From contig CANLZL010000002.1 of assembly GCA_947495575.1 (NCBI GenBank), positions 1-64,000 on the forward strand: a DNA stretch of 64,000 bases. Direction: 5' to 3'. A program made the translations under genes and the position numbers. Below the pieces are notes generated by a model that was not told the origin of the DNA, searched no databases, and saw nothing but the letters and a program-made list of their open reading frames with translations. Below are positions 17,325 through 26,421 of the stretch, one piece after another; positions within the stretch are counted from its first letter, which is position 1; each line of letters starts with the position of its first letter. The stretch is from an uncultured Nioella sp. Its GTDB lineage: Bacteria; Pseudomonadota; Alphaproteobacteria; Rhodobacterales; Rhodobacteraceae.

Positions 17325-17457
17325 GGCCAGCGGCGTCCCGTCCCGGCGGGAGGCTGCTTCGGTGAGGTCCGTGTCGGCTCAGAGGTCGGACGGACTCGGT
17401 GAGATAAACCGCTCCCGATCAGACCTCAGAGCGGCCTCCCACGGGCCGCCGCTGGCC
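17325..17457. repeat. 133-base imperfect palindromic element
   Basis: The left end GGCCAGCGGCGTCCCGT...GGGAGGC and the right end GCCTCCCACGGGCCGCCGCTGGCC are reverse complements apart from a short insert and two mismatches. Inside, GGCTCAGAGGTC and GACCTCAGAGC can pair as a second stem. The whole element could fold as a long hairpin on either strand. It fills the gap between the membrane-protein gene and the DUF4145 gene and has no coding capacity. It looks like a dispersed intergenic repeat or MITE-like unit, though only one copy was noticed in this window. Confidence 0.6.
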
Positions 17458-17494
17458 ATATTGACGTACACTGCCATTGTTGTCCGGCATGATA

Positions 17495-18193
17495 CTAGCT
17501 CTTAGTTTTTCTCGCTCGAAGTCGATCTACTAAATTCTTGTGCTGGTACCTTGCCTTTAAAATCTCTTGAGCAAGTTCGATAGAGAGTTCAGATTCCTCG
17601 GCGTCAATTTTCGCAAAGGCTTTTGCCTCTATGTGTGCTGCATCGTTTCCGAGCGCTTTGAGTTCGTCCATGGCATCGAACAAATCGTCAGGCAAGCTAA
17701 TTTGGGCTCTAAGAGCTTTCAAACGAACGTGCAAACTCTTCCCTTCGACACCACAATCTTGGCAAAGCTCTTCGAGCAATCGTCTAACCATCATTGCCGA
17801 AGCTCGAAACGCTCCTTGAGAATGACAAACAACCGCTTCTTTTAGAGTATCAACCAATGCTAGCGGAAGGCTTGTTGAATCGAAATCCAGCAGTTCAGGC
17901 GGATGACAGACGATGCTATCCTTGTCGCCGATAAAACTTTGAACTGCAAAGACTACCCCTCGGCATTTTGGGTTCGGACATGTCAAGACGAATGAATTGA
18001 CGGACCCAAACCTGCTACGAGATGATGCGCTGATATTCTTGGTGAACGAGAGATAATGGTTAAGCGGTGACTGAAAAGTTCCGACGGATTGGCAATGAGG
18101 GCATCTAATTTGAAGGCTATCTTCGTCTCTCACGTCGTATTTTGAGAAATCTCCATCCGGTTGATATATATTGGGGTTTTCGAATTCTTCCAT
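17495..18193 (-). CDS. DUF4145-domain protein, AT-rich
   Basis: A 232-residue protein. The N-terminal part has two CxxC pairs (IRCPHCQSVGTF at about residue 30 and LTCPNPKCRGVVFAV at about 73) that could hold zinc. The C-terminal part (about 120-220) is the helical DUF4145 region: ASAMMVRRLLEELCQDCGV, then LRAQISLPDDLFDAMDELKALGNDAAHIEAK. DUF4145 proteins often occur with restriction or defence genes, but none is here. Base use is clearly more AT-rich than the flanking genes, and a palindromic element borders it, so it may have been acquired. Role unknown. Confidence 0.75.
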   Translation of the reverse strand: MEEFENPNIYQPDGDFSKYDVRDEDSLQIRCPHCQSVGTFQSPLNHYLSFTKNISASSRSRFGSVNSFVLTCPNPKCRGVVFAVQSFIGDKDSIVCHPPELLDFDSTSLPLALVDTLKEAVVCHSQGAFRASAMMVRRLLEELCQDCGVEGKSLHVRLKALRAQISLPDDLFDAMDELKALGNDAAHIEAKAFAKIDAEESELSIELAQEILKARYQHKNLVDRLRARKTKS

Positions 18194-18252
18194 TTTGAAA
18201 CACCTAACTAATTTTACTTCAAAAAACCTGTAAGGTAGAGATTGCTCTTATC

Positions 18253-20214
18253 CTAAACATCCAACTCCTCAACGAACTTCGCGTTTTCCTGAATATACTG
18301 GAACCGCAGCTCGGGCTTTTTGCCCATCAACCGCTCGACCAGATCGCCGGTTTCCCCCGGTTCGTCCTCGTCGATGCTGACCTTGATCAGGACACGCTCG
18401 CTTGGGTCCATCGTGGTCTCTTTCAGATCTTTCGCATCCATTTCCCCCAGACCTTTGAAGCGGCTGACATCGATTTTGCCTTTGCCGCCCAGGCCCTTCT
18501 CAAACCATTCATCGCGTTCAGCCTCATCCAGGCAATAGACGCGTTTTGAGCCTTGGGTCAGGCGGTAAAGCGGCGGGCAGGCGAGGTACAAATGCCCGGC
18601 ATCAATCATGGGCCGCATCTGCGTGAAGAAAAACGTCATCAACAGGCTGGCGATATGGGCACCATCGACATCGGCGTCGGTCATGATGATGATCTTGTCA
18701 TAGCGCAGATCGTCGATGTTAAATCTTGTGCCAAGGCCCACGCCCATCGCCTGACAGAGATCGTTGATCTCAGCATTGGAGCTCATCTTGGAGGATGCCG
18801 CGCCAAGCACGTTCAGGATTTTCCCACGCAAAGGCAGCAGGGCCTGCGTCTTGCGATTGCGCGCCATTTTGGCCGAGCCGCCAGCGCTATCGCCCTCGAC
18901 GATAAACAATTCAGTGCCATCGCGGGTGGAGTTCGAACAATCGACCAGCTTGCCAGGCAGGCGCAGCCGTTTGGTGGCCGATTTCCTCTGCGTCTCTTTC
19001 TCTTGACGGCGGCGCAGGCGTTCCTCGGCCCTGAGCACTAGGAAATCAAGGATCGCGCCCGCGGCTTTGGTATCGGCGGCCAGCCAGTTGTCAAAGTGAT
19101 CGCGCACCGCGCCTTCGACCAGTTTCTGCGCCTCGGTCGTGGCCAGCCGGTCCTTGGTCTGGCCGACAAATTCCGGCTCCCGAATAAAGCAAGAGACCAG
19201 CGCGCAACCGCCCGTCGTCAGGTCATCGCGGGTGATCTGGCTGGCCTTCTTGTTGCCCACCAGCTCACCATAGGCGCGAATGCCTTTCAGGATCGCGGCC
19301 CAGAACCCGGCCTCATGTGTGCCGCCCTCGGGCGTCGGTACGGTGTTACAGTAGCTCTGGATGAACCCATCGCGCGACGGCGTCCAGTTGATCGCCCATT
19401 CAACCTTGCCGGGTGTGTTGAACCGTTCCTTAAAGTCCACCAAGCCCGCAAAGGGCGCATCGGCGTAGGTCGAGGCCGCGCCCATAGTTTCCTTCAGGTA
19501 ATCGGAAAGCCCGCCGGGGAAGTGAAAGGTCGCCTCGGTCGGCGTTTCGCCATCATCAATCTCAGATTTCCAGCGAATCTCGACCCCGGAGAAGAGATAA
19601 GCCTTAGAGCGCACCATTTTCATCAGGCGCGCGGGTTTGAACCGGTGATGGCCAAAGATCTGTTCGTCGGCGTGGAAGATCACCGTGGTCCCGCGCCGGT
19701 TGGGGGCGGCGCCGATGGCTTGAACCGGGCCTTGCGGAATGCCGCGCGAAAATTCCTGCGCGAACAATTCTCGGTTGCGGGCCACTTCAACCCGCAATGT
19801 GTCAGACAGCGCATTGACGACCGAAACGCCAACGCCGTGCAGACCGCCCGACGTTTCATACGCATCGCCCGAGAACTTGCCGCCCGCATGAAGCGTACAA
19901 AGGATGACCTCCAACGCGGACTTGCCCGGAAATTTGGGATGCGGATCGATTGGAATGCCGCGGCCATTATCACGAATGACCATGGAGTAATCCGCCAGCA
20001 ACTCGACCTCGATGCGGCTGGCATGACCGGCGACCGCTTCGTCCATGGAGTTATCCAGAACTTCGGCCACCAGATGGTGCAACGCACGCTCATCCGTGCC
20101 GCCGATATACATGCCGGGGCGTTTGCGAACCGGTTCCAGCCCCTCAAGGACTTCAATCGAAGAGGCGTCATAGCCGCCCGCCTCTGGGGCTGGGGAAAGA
20201 AGATCGTCCGCCAT
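18253..20214 (-). CDS. parE: DNA topoisomerase IV subunit B
   Basis: A 653-residue GHKL-type II topoisomerase ATPase subunit. It starts YDASSIEVLEGLEPVRKRPGMYIGGTD, with the ATP-binding DNSMDEAVAGHA and GGLHGVGVSVVNALS. The TOPRIM part has FIVEGDSAGGSAKMARNRKTQALLPLRGKILNV and the metal-binding DADVDGAH. With ParC it unlinks daughter chromosomes. ParE rather than GyrB is preferred because the protein is about 650 residues, lacks the GyrB insert, and reads IDVSRFKGLGEM near the end. No partner gene lies next to it. Confidence 0.93.
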   Translation of the reverse strand: MADDLLSPAPEAGGYDASSIEVLEGLEPVRKRPGMYIGGTDERALHHLVAEVLDNSMDEAVAGHASRIEVELLADYSMVIRDNGRGIPIDPHPKFPGKSALEVILCTLHAGGKFSGDAYETSGGLHGVGVSVVNALSDTLRVEVARNRELFAQEFSRGIPQGPVQAIGAAPNRRGTTVIFHADEQIFGHHRFKPARLMKMVRSKAYLFSGVEIRWKSEIDDGETPTEATFHFPGGLSDYLKETMGAASTYADAPFAGLVDFKERFNTPGKVEWAINWTPSRDGFIQSYCNTVPTPEGGTHEAGFWAAILKGIRAYGELVGNKKASQITRDDLTTGGCALVSCFIREPEFVGQTKDRLATTEAQKLVEGAVRDHFDNWLAADTKAAGAILDFLVLRAEERLRRRQEKETQRKSATKRLRLPGKLVDCSNSTRDGTELFIVEGDSAGGSAKMARNRKTQALLPLRGKILNVLGAASSKMSSNAEINDLCQAMGVGLGTRFNIDDLRYDKIIIMTDADVDGAHIASLLMTFFFTQMRPMIDAGHLYLACPPLYRLTQGSKRVYCLDEAERDEWFEKGLGGKGKIDVSRFKGLGEMDAKDLKETTMDPSERVLIKVSIDEDEPGETGDLVERLMGKKPELRFQYIQENAKFVEELDV

Positions 20215-20283
20215 AATCGGTGCCTGCTGCTTATTCGTTTTCTTTGTCAGAGAGAGTATCGCAGGCGTGGGGTCAGCGACAAG

Positions 20284-20309
20284 GGGCGACGCAGTATTTT
20301 GCGTCGCCC
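20284..20309 (-). terminator. Hairpin behind the TPR-protein gene
   Basis: GGGCGACGCA pairs perfectly with TGCGTCGCCC over a 6-base loop, 28 bases past the stop of the minus-strand TPR gene. There is no T run, so it may end transcription weakly or protect the mRNA 3' end. Confidence 0.5.
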
Positions 20310-20336
20310 GATGGATAAACCGCTATGGGATGGGGA

Positions 20337-21734
20337 TCAGAGGGATATCCAACCGAAATTATAGGTCTCCAGGTTTACAACGGCGGGGGTCCCGTCGAAC
20401 ATCTGTTCAAGCTCCAGATGGGCGGGCGGGTGACCCCATTCCCCGACCAGTCGGTCGGTTTCGGTGTTGCCGCCCAACCCTCTGGGCAGAATATTAACCC
20501 GGGCACCGGCACCGATATTGGAAAAGCTGAACCCGTTTCTAGGGTCATAGGTTCCATCGCCACGGGCATAGAGGCCAAGCCGGTCAAATCCGCCAAACAC
20601 CTCGCCCCGCGTGCGGATCGTGCCATCATTATCGAAAAGGAAATGGATCGTGACGCCCGGCGCCATGACCGAGAAACCGGCATTCAGACCGGGGATCAGG
20701 ATCCCGTATTCCGGCAACTGTTCACGGCAATCAAAGGACGTGGCGTGGGGGCGCCCTTCTGCACAGGCCAATTGCGCGCTTTGGTTTTCAATCTCGCAAG
20801 TGACATAATTGATCTGCCCGATGATCGAAGGCGGGCATTGGGCCTGACAATTGAAATTGATGTTGCAGCTATTGGATTGCGCGGTTTGGTACGAGGTGAA
20901 CGCATCACGCAATTCACTGACCGACAGGCGAACGGGCAGAGCGTTTGCTTCCAATGCGTGGGCACGGCTAAGCGCCCGACCGGCGCGATCATGATGGCCT
21001 GCCGCATCCAGCGCGCGGGCGAGGTTAGTCCAATACAGCGTTTCAGCGCTTGCTATTTCAACAGCACGTTCGGCTGCGGCAACGGCCTCTTCATATTGAC
21101 CGAGCAGGCGCAAGGCATTGGCCAGCGTATTCCACGCGGCGGCATTTCCCGGATCGGTTGCGGCAGAGCTGCGGGCGGCAAGCTCGATCGCCGTCAGCCA
21201 GCTCTGGTCGGCGATGGATGGATCGGTTTCATAGACAACCTGCAACAGCCCTGCGAAATTATTCTGGGCCGAGGCATTGCTGGGGTCAGCCAGCGCGTCT
21301 TGTCCAAAGAACCATGCGGCCCGGGCAAAATGGCGATGCGAATAGAGAATTTGGCCCACTGCGCCGCCGGTCATGCCGTCGGGGGCTTGCGCCAGAAAGG
21401 CATTAAATTCTGACAGGTCACCGGGGTCGAATTGAGCCGCCAGGCTGTCGATTGCAGCACCAATTGCGGCAGATGTTTCATCAACTGCGGGTGCGTCAAA
21501 GTCGAACTCGGCAACTTCAGTGGGAGTTGCGGTTGTCATTGTCGGTTCAACAGTCGGTTGTGGCTGTGCGACCGGATGAACAGGCTGCGGTCCGGGCGGT
21601 GGCGGAGGGAACCGGACAGGCTGGTTCATGATTGGCGCCTCTGAAGGCGAAGGGACAATCGGGGCCTTTTGAGCCTGCAATGAAAATGGCAGGACGACCG
21701 CAAGAGCGAGGGAAAGGGCAGGGGCAGCGCGCAT
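20337..21734 (-). CDS. Exported TPR-repeat protein with Cys-rich C-terminal region
   Basis: A 465-residue protein with a signal peptide (MRAAPALSLALAVVLPFSLQA), then a Pro/Thr-rich linker (about 25-75: PPPPPGPQPVHPVAQPQP), then TPR units (about 150-270: NAAAWNTLANALRLLGQYEEAVAAAERAVEIASAETLYWTNLARALDAAG). The last 180 residues contain clustered cysteines (SCNINFNCQAQCPP...CEIENQ...CAEG...CREQ) that probably form disulfides, and a strand-rich end. Likely a periplasmic protein-interaction scaffold. AAGGAG precedes the ATG. I do not recognise the C-terminal part. Confidence 0.72.
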   Translation of the reverse strand: MRAAPALSLALAVVLPFSLQAQKAPIVPSPSEAPIMNQPVRFPPPPPGPQPVHPVAQPQPTVEPTMTTATPTEVAEFDFDAPAVDETSAAIGAAIDSLAAQFDPGDLSEFNAFLAQAPDGMTGGAVGQILYSHRHFARAAWFFGQDALADPSNASAQNNFAGLLQVVYETDPSIADQSWLTAIELAARSSAATDPGNAAAWNTLANALRLLGQYEEAVAAAERAVEIASAETLYWTNLARALDAAGHHDRAGRALSRAHALEANALPVRLSVSELRDAFTSYQTAQSNSCNINFNCQAQCPPSIIGQINYVTCEIENQSAQLACAEGRPHATSFDCREQLPEYGILIPGLNAGFSVMAPGVTIHFLFDNDGTIRTRGEVFGGFDRLGLYARGDGTYDPRNGFSFSNIGAGARVNILPRGLGGNTETDRLVGEWGHPPAHLELEQMFDGTPAVVNLETYNFGWISL

Positions 21735-21893
21735 TTTGATCTCCTTATGGCGATTGGATCATGCTCATGGGTCGGTTGCCGTAAGGGAAAAGTTCAAAAT
21801 CCATGGCGATGTAACGGTTTCTTGACACGCATCAAAGACGGACAGGCGAGGTTGTGGCAGGCAGGCGGCAACAGGAACATAGGAGATCCGTTT

Positions 21894-22832
21894 ATGAGCA
21901 CGACACCTGCCCCTGCCACGCCAAAGACCGATGTTAAGCCCAATGGCGCTGCGCCCTCTGCCTCGACCTATCCGACCGTGACACGGGACGAAATTCGCCA
22001 CGCCTTTGAAACAGGCAGCTATCCCTACACCGAAAAGCTGGGTCGCAAGGAATACGAGGCGGAAAAAGCGAAGCTGCAGGCGGAACTTCTCAAAGTTCAG
22101 CTCTGGGCGCAGGATACAGGACAGAAATTTGTTCTGATTTTTGAAGGCCGCGATGCAGCCGGTAAGGGTGGCACGATCAAACGGTTCAATGAGCACCTCA
22201 ATCCGCGCTCGGCGCGAGTGGTCGCCCTGAACAAACCGACTGACGAGGAAAAGGGCCAGTGGTTCTTCCAGCGTTATATACAGCATCTTCCTACGGCGGG
22301 TGAAATGGTGTTTTACGACCGCTCCTGGTATAATCGCGCCGGTGTCGAGCGGGTGATGGGCTTCTGTGAGCCCAACGAATATCTGGAGTTCATGCGCCAA
22401 ACCCCTGATTTCGAGCGGATGCTGTCACGCTCGGGCATTCAGCTTTATAAATACTGGTTCTCTGTCACGCGGGAAGAGCAATTGCGCCGCTTCAAAAGCC
22501 GTGAAACCGACCCGCTGAAACAGTGGAAGCTGAGCCCGATTGACAAGGCCAGCCTTGATAAGTGGGATGACTACACCGAAGCAAAAGAGGCGATGTTCTT
22601 TTACACGGATACCGCAGATGCACCGTGGACCATCATCAAATCCAATGACAAGAAACGCGCCCGCTTGAACACGATGCGTCATTTCCTGTCGACACTGGAT
22701 TATCCCGGAAAAGATTACGAGATTGCGAAAGCGCCCGATCCCCTGATCGTTGGACATGCCAGCCACGTGGTCCACGGATCGGAACATATTCTTGGCGCTT
22801 CCTTGCATCCCGACCATCGCAAGTCACGCTGA
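21894..22832 (+). CDS. ppk2: Polyphosphate kinase 2
   Basis: A 312-residue PPK2-family kinase that transfers phosphate between polyphosphate and nucleotides. Walker A: VLIFEGRDAAGKGGTIKRFNEHLNPR. Walker B/lid: VFYDRSWYNRAGVERVMGFC. Also WFFQRYIQHLP and YKYWFSVTREEQLRRFKSR, all standard for single-domain PPK2 of class I. The first 25 residues are low-complexity (TTPAPATPKTD). The start at 21894 follows AGGAGATCC. The upstream in-frame extension of 49 residues is unlike the family. A strong terminator follows. Confidence 0.93.
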   Translation: MSTTPAPATPKTDVKPNGAAPSASTYPTVTRDEIRHAFETGSYPYTEKLGRKEYEAEKAKLQAELLKVQLWAQDTGQKFVLIFEGRDAAGKGGTIKRFNEHLNPRSARVVALNKPTDEEKGQWFFQRYIQHLPTAGEMVFYDRSWYNRAGVERVMGFCEPNEYLEFMRQTPDFERMLSRSGIQLYKYWFSVTREEQLRRFKSRETDPLKQWKLSPIDKASLDKWDDYTEAKEAMFFYTDTADAPWTIIKSNDKKRARLNTMRHFLSTLDYPGKDYEIAKAPDPLIVGHASHVVHGSEHILGASLHPDHRKSR

Positions 22833-22842
22833 CCAAGAACGA

Positions 22843-22876
22843 AAAACGGCGCTTCGAGCAATCGAAGCGCCGTTTT
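22843..22876. terminator. Bidirectional rho-independent terminator
   Basis: AAAACGGCGCTTCGA-GCAA-TCGAAGCGCCGTTTT is a perfect 15-bp stem with a 4-base loop and T tracts on both strands. It lies between the convergent ppk2 and Flp-pilin-like genes and should stop both. Confidence 0.93.
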
Positions 22877-22914
22877 CACCTTAGGGGGTGGCAGCCCCCT
22901 TGGGCAGAGCAACT

Positions 22915-23361
22915 TTAATAGGTTGAGACCAGGCCAACGTCATCTGCGTCGATGATATTCCGCTGCACGGCAACGCTGGCCATTGCGACCAGTTCTGCGA
23001 TTTCATTGTCGGACAGACCACCATCATTATAGGCCAGAATTCCGTCCTCCAACGCGGTCAGCAGTTCGGCATTGGTCATGTTGTTGGCTGTATCAAACAG
23101 CCCTTCGGCCACTTCCTCTGTCACGATTCCGGCATCATATAATGCGTCGAAATGAGTCGACGTGAAGGTAACAAAAGCATCGCTGACCTGTTGGGTCCGT
23201 AACTGCGCCTCGAGATCTGACGCCAGATCAGAAATACCGCCTTCAACAACAGCCGTGGCAGCCAATGCCATACCGGTGACCGCGGCTGTCAACACAACCC
23301 AATCCACAGTAATAGCGCCGCTTTCGCTGCGTAGGAATTTCATAAAATTCGAGGTAATCAT
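22915..23361 (-). CDS. Flp/Fap-type pilin-like protein
   Basis: A 148-residue protein. The N-terminal MKFLRSESGAITVDWVVLTAAVTGMALAATAVV resembles Flp (type IVb) pilins and TadE-like proteins: a short basic leader, a Glu, and one membrane helix. The remaining 110 residues are acidic and helical with EF-hand-like stretches (LAYNDGGLSDNEI), longer than the usual 50-70-residue Flp pilin. No tad/cpa assembly genes are nearby. The start may be the ATG at 23361 or the one at 23343; neither has a strong ribosome site. Confidence 0.6.
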   Translation of the reverse strand: MITSNFMKFLRSESGAITVDWVVLTAAVTGMALAATAVVEGGISDLASDLEAQLRTQQVSDAFVTFTSTHFDALYDAGIVTEEVAEGLFDTANNMTNAELLTALEDGILAYNDGGLSDNEIAELVAMASVAVQRNIIDADDVGLVSTY

Positions 23362-23546
23362 GGCTTTCAGATACTTTCATAACGTTGATTAATAATTCAT
23401 CGCAAATTGAGGCGTAAATGTGGCAAAAGGGTCTTAATTCAAGGCAACAATGCGGTTCCTATTTGGAAACAGACTTGGGTTTAATTAATATTTTACAAAC
23501 GCTTAGCTGATAGTTGAGCAATTGACTAGTAAGGACCTGCGCAACA

Positions 23547-24908
23547 ATGGGCCGATTCAACCGGCAATTGATTTCTGTTCTCGCGCTCGGGCTGCCGCTT
23601 GCGGGAAGCCATATCGCGCAAATCTCAATTACTGTGACCGACACAGTGATGATGGGATGGTACGGGATTGAGGAACTCGCAGCCTTGTCGCTGGCGGGGC
23701 CATTTTACTTTGTCCTCTTCCTTCTGGGGCAGGGATTTGCCTTGGCTGTCATGCCAAAAGTGGCCTCTGCCCTTGCCAACGAAGATCATACTCAAGTGCG
23801 CCGCGATACCCGTATGGGTCTTTGGATCAGCTTCTTGGTCGGTTTGGCGACTATGCCAATAATGTGGTTCAGCGCACCATTACTTGTTGCAGCCGGTCAA
23901 GAGGAAGAGCTGGCGCAGATGGTCCAGACTTATCTGCGCATTGCGGGCTGGTCTTTGCCGTTCTTCCTGATGGCCACAACGTTCAAAAGCTTTCTGGCCG
24001 CCTTGGAACACAGCCAGGCGGTGCTTTGGCTGACATTGATGGGCACGGGTCTGAACGTGGTCCTGAACTACGCATTCATTTTCGGGAATCTTGGCGCGCC
24101 AGAGTTAGGATTGGTTGGTGCGGCCGTGGCCTCTCTTGGGACACATACCTTAATCTGTCTTCTGCTTGCTTGGTATTCAACCCGTCGCACGGGCCTGCGC
24201 CGCTATGCGATCCTGACACATATTTGGCGCCCCGATTGGGAGGCGTTCGGTCAGGTTTTCAATCTTGGCCTGCCAATAAGCATGACGGGGTTCGCAGAAA
24301 GCGCCTTGTTCACGGCCTCCAGTTTCATGATGGGGTGGTTGGGCCACGAAGTTCTGGCCGCGCATGGGATCGCGCTGCAAATCGCCGGGATCACTTTTAT
24401 GTTGCATGTTGGATTGAGTTCGGCGGCAACCGTTAAGGTTGGAAACGCCTACGGACGCCGCGACCCTGCGGATGTACGTACAGCCGCGCTCGCGGCACTT
24501 GCCTTGTCGATGGCCGTGGTTGCCGTCACCATATTGGCCTTTCTTACCATCCCCGAATTATTGGTCGGCTTGTTCCTTGATCCCCATGATCCTCAACGTG
24601 ACACCGTCATTGCATTGGGCAAGATCCTGCTGGCGATGGCGGCCTTGTTCCAACTGGTGGACGCATTGCAGGTCATGTCGCTCGGCATGCTTCGCGGGCT
24701 GCACGACACCCGTAAACCGATGATCATCGCGGTCATCAGTTATTGGATTATTGGCATTCCGGCCAGCTATTACCTTGGCTTCCAAATGGGGTGGGAGGGC
24801 ATCGGAATCTGGCTTGGCATGGCCATTGGTCTTGCCGTTGCCGGGATCAGCATGATGATCCGGTTTCGCAATTGGTTGGCGCGGCAGGAAACCCGCCGCG
24901 CGGCCTGA
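23547..24908 (+). CDS. MATE-family multidrug/Na+ antiporter
   Basis: A 453-residue integral membrane protein with twelve expected helices in two related halves, as in NorM. It starts RQLISVLALGLPLAGSHIAQISITVTDTVMMGWYG, the typical first-helix signature, and MLRGLHDTRKPMIIAVISYWIIGIPASYYLGF is the matching second-half segment. It should export cationic drugs or metabolites in exchange for Na+ or H+. A TAAGGACC ribosome site precedes the ATG. It stops two bases from the end of the convergent dipeptidase gene. Confidence 0.92.
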   Translation: MGRFNRQLISVLALGLPLAGSHIAQISITVTDTVMMGWYGIEELAALSLAGPFYFVLFLLGQGFALAVMPKVASALANEDHTQVRRDTRMGLWISFLVGLATMPIMWFSAPLLVAAGQEEELAQMVQTYLRIAGWSLPFFLMATTFKSFLAALEHSQAVLWLTLMGTGLNVVLNYAFIFGNLGAPELGLVGAAVASLGTHTLICLLLAWYSTRRTGLRRYAILTHIWRPDWEAFGQVFNLGLPISMTGFAESALFTASSFMMGWLGHEVLAAHGIALQIAGITFMLHVGLSSAATVKVGNAYGRRDPADVRTAALAALALSMAVVAVTILAFLTIPELLVGLFLDPHDPQRDTVIALGKILLAMAALFQLVDALQVMSLGMLRGLHDTRKPMIIAVISYWIIGIPASYYLGFQMGWEGIGIWLGMAIGLAVAGISMMIRFRNWLARQETRRAA

Positions 24909-24910
24909 TC

Positions 24911-26281
24911 TTAGGTCACAGCATCCAGAATACGCGCCCAGGAACGAATTCCTTTGTGGAAGCTCGAGAGGTCGTATTTCTCATTGGGGGAATGGATAGC
25001 GTCGTCGTCTTTGCCGAAACCTGCCAAAAGCGCATCCATCCCGAGAATGGTTTTGAAGTGGCCCGCAATCGGAATTGATCCGCCGCAGCCGACAAAGGCG
25101 GCGGGGCGCGGCCATTCATCCGAGAGCGCCGCCTTGGCCTTTTCAAAGGCTGGGTGACTGGTATCCATAATTCCAGCAGCCGACGCGCCATGCCCGGTCC
25201 ATTCGATTTTACAATCGGAAGGCAGTTGCGCCTCGACCCAGGCACGGAATTTTTCGCGCAGATGATGTGGGTCCTGGCCCTCGACTAAGCGAAAACTGAC
25301 TTTGGCCGATGCTTTCGAGGGAAGGACGGTTTTGAACCCATCGCCGGTATAGCCGCCGATTATGCCGTTCACCTCAGCCGTTGGCCGAGACCAAATCATC
25401 TCAAGCCCCGAACGCCCCGTTTCACCGGCCGGTTTGCCAAGGCCGACTTCGCCCAGAAAGCCCTCGTCTGAAAATCCAAGATCGTCCCAACTGGCCTTTT
25501 GCGCATTCGAAAGCTCCGGGATTCCATCGTAGAAGCCCGGAACTTGCACGCGGCCGTCATCATCATGCAGGCCACCAAGAATCTTGGTCAGCACCCGGAC
25601 CGGGTTCATCGCGATGCCGCCATACATGCCGGAATGCAAATCCAGCGACGGACCCGTGATGGTCATCTCTTCGCCTAATAGGCCGCGCAACTGCGTAACA
25701 ATGGCAGGCGTTTCCTCACCGAACAGCCCCGTATCGCAGATCAGCGCGATATCGGCGCTCAGCTCGTCTGCGTTGTCTTTCATGAACGGAACGAGAGAGG
25801 GCGAACCGGATTCTTCCTCACCTTCAAAGAAAAGCGTAATCTTGCAGGGCAGGGTGCCGTGTACCGATTTCCAAGCGCGGCACGCCTCAACAAAGGTCAT
25901 CAGTTGGCCCTTGTCATCGGATGATCCGCGGCCCCGGATCACTTTGCCTTTTGCCGTGTCTTCGATGGCGGGTTCGAAAGGAGCGGACTCCCATAAATCC
26001 AGTGGATCAACGGGCTGAACATCATAGTGGCCATAAAACAAGAGGTGCGGCCCCGGCCCGTCATAATGCGCGACAACCATGGGATGGCCCGGTGTGGGTC
26101 GTTTGGACGCGTCAAAACCAAGCCCTGTCAGATCCGCTACCAGCCAATCTGCGGCAGCATCACAATCACTTGCAAAAGCAGGGTCGGTTGAGATCGAGGG
26201 GATACGCAAAAGGTCCAGCAACCGGGCAACGGCCGGATCAAGATCGGCATCAATTTTGGCAAGGACGGCGTCTAGCGACAT
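24911..26281 (-). CDS. M20-family metallodipeptidase
   Basis: A 456-residue zinc peptidase of the M20/ArgE/DapE group, closest in layout to the carnosinase-like dipeptidases. Metal-site segments: LLFYGHYDVQPVDPLDLWESAPFEP, GRGSSDDKGQLMTFVEA, and FFEGEEESGSPSLV. The dimerisation domain follows (ITGPSLDLHSGMYGG). It should cut dipeptides or related amides in the cytoplasm. AAAGGAATCCC precedes the ATG. No operon partner. Confidence 0.9.
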   Translation of the reverse strand: MSLDAVLAKIDADLDPAVARLLDLLRIPSISTDPAFASDCDAAADWLVADLTGLGFDASKRPTPGHPMVVAHYDGPGPHLLFYGHYDVQPVDPLDLWESAPFEPAIEDTAKGKVIRGRGSSDDKGQLMTFVEACRAWKSVHGTLPCKITLFFEGEEESGSPSLVPFMKDNADELSADIALICDTGLFGEETPAIVTQLRGLLGEEMTITGPSLDLHSGMYGGIAMNPVRVLTKILGGLHDDDGRVQVPGFYDGIPELSNAQKASWDDLGFSDEGFLGEVGLGKPAGETGRSGLEMIWSRPTAEVNGIIGGYTGDGFKTVLPSKASAKVSFRLVEGQDPHHLREKFRAWVEAQLPSDCKIEWTGHGASAAGIMDTSHPAFEKAKAALSDEWPRPAAFVGCGGSIPIAGHFKTILGMDALLAGFGKDDDAIHSPNEKYDLSSFHKGIRSWARILDAVT

Positions 26282-26421
26282 CAGGGATTCCTTTCAGATT
26301 CTGTTGGCCGCGACCCTAACAGCGCGGCGGGGACTGTCCAGATGTTGCCCGATGCCCGAAGTCAGGATATCTGTGGGGAAAGTTTCCTATTCGATCCTTT
26401 GTTGTATTCCTGGGGGATGTG

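Noticed and set aside
19096-20364. A 422-residue plus-strand open frame antisense to parE
   Set aside because: It lies entirely across parE, which has full family motifs. It has no ribosome site and an unnatural amino acid mix; long antisense frames are common at this GC content.
20325-21413. A 362-residue plus-strand frame antisense to the TPR gene
   Set aside because: The minus-strand gene has a signal peptide, TPR units and a good ribosome site. The plus frame shows no domain.
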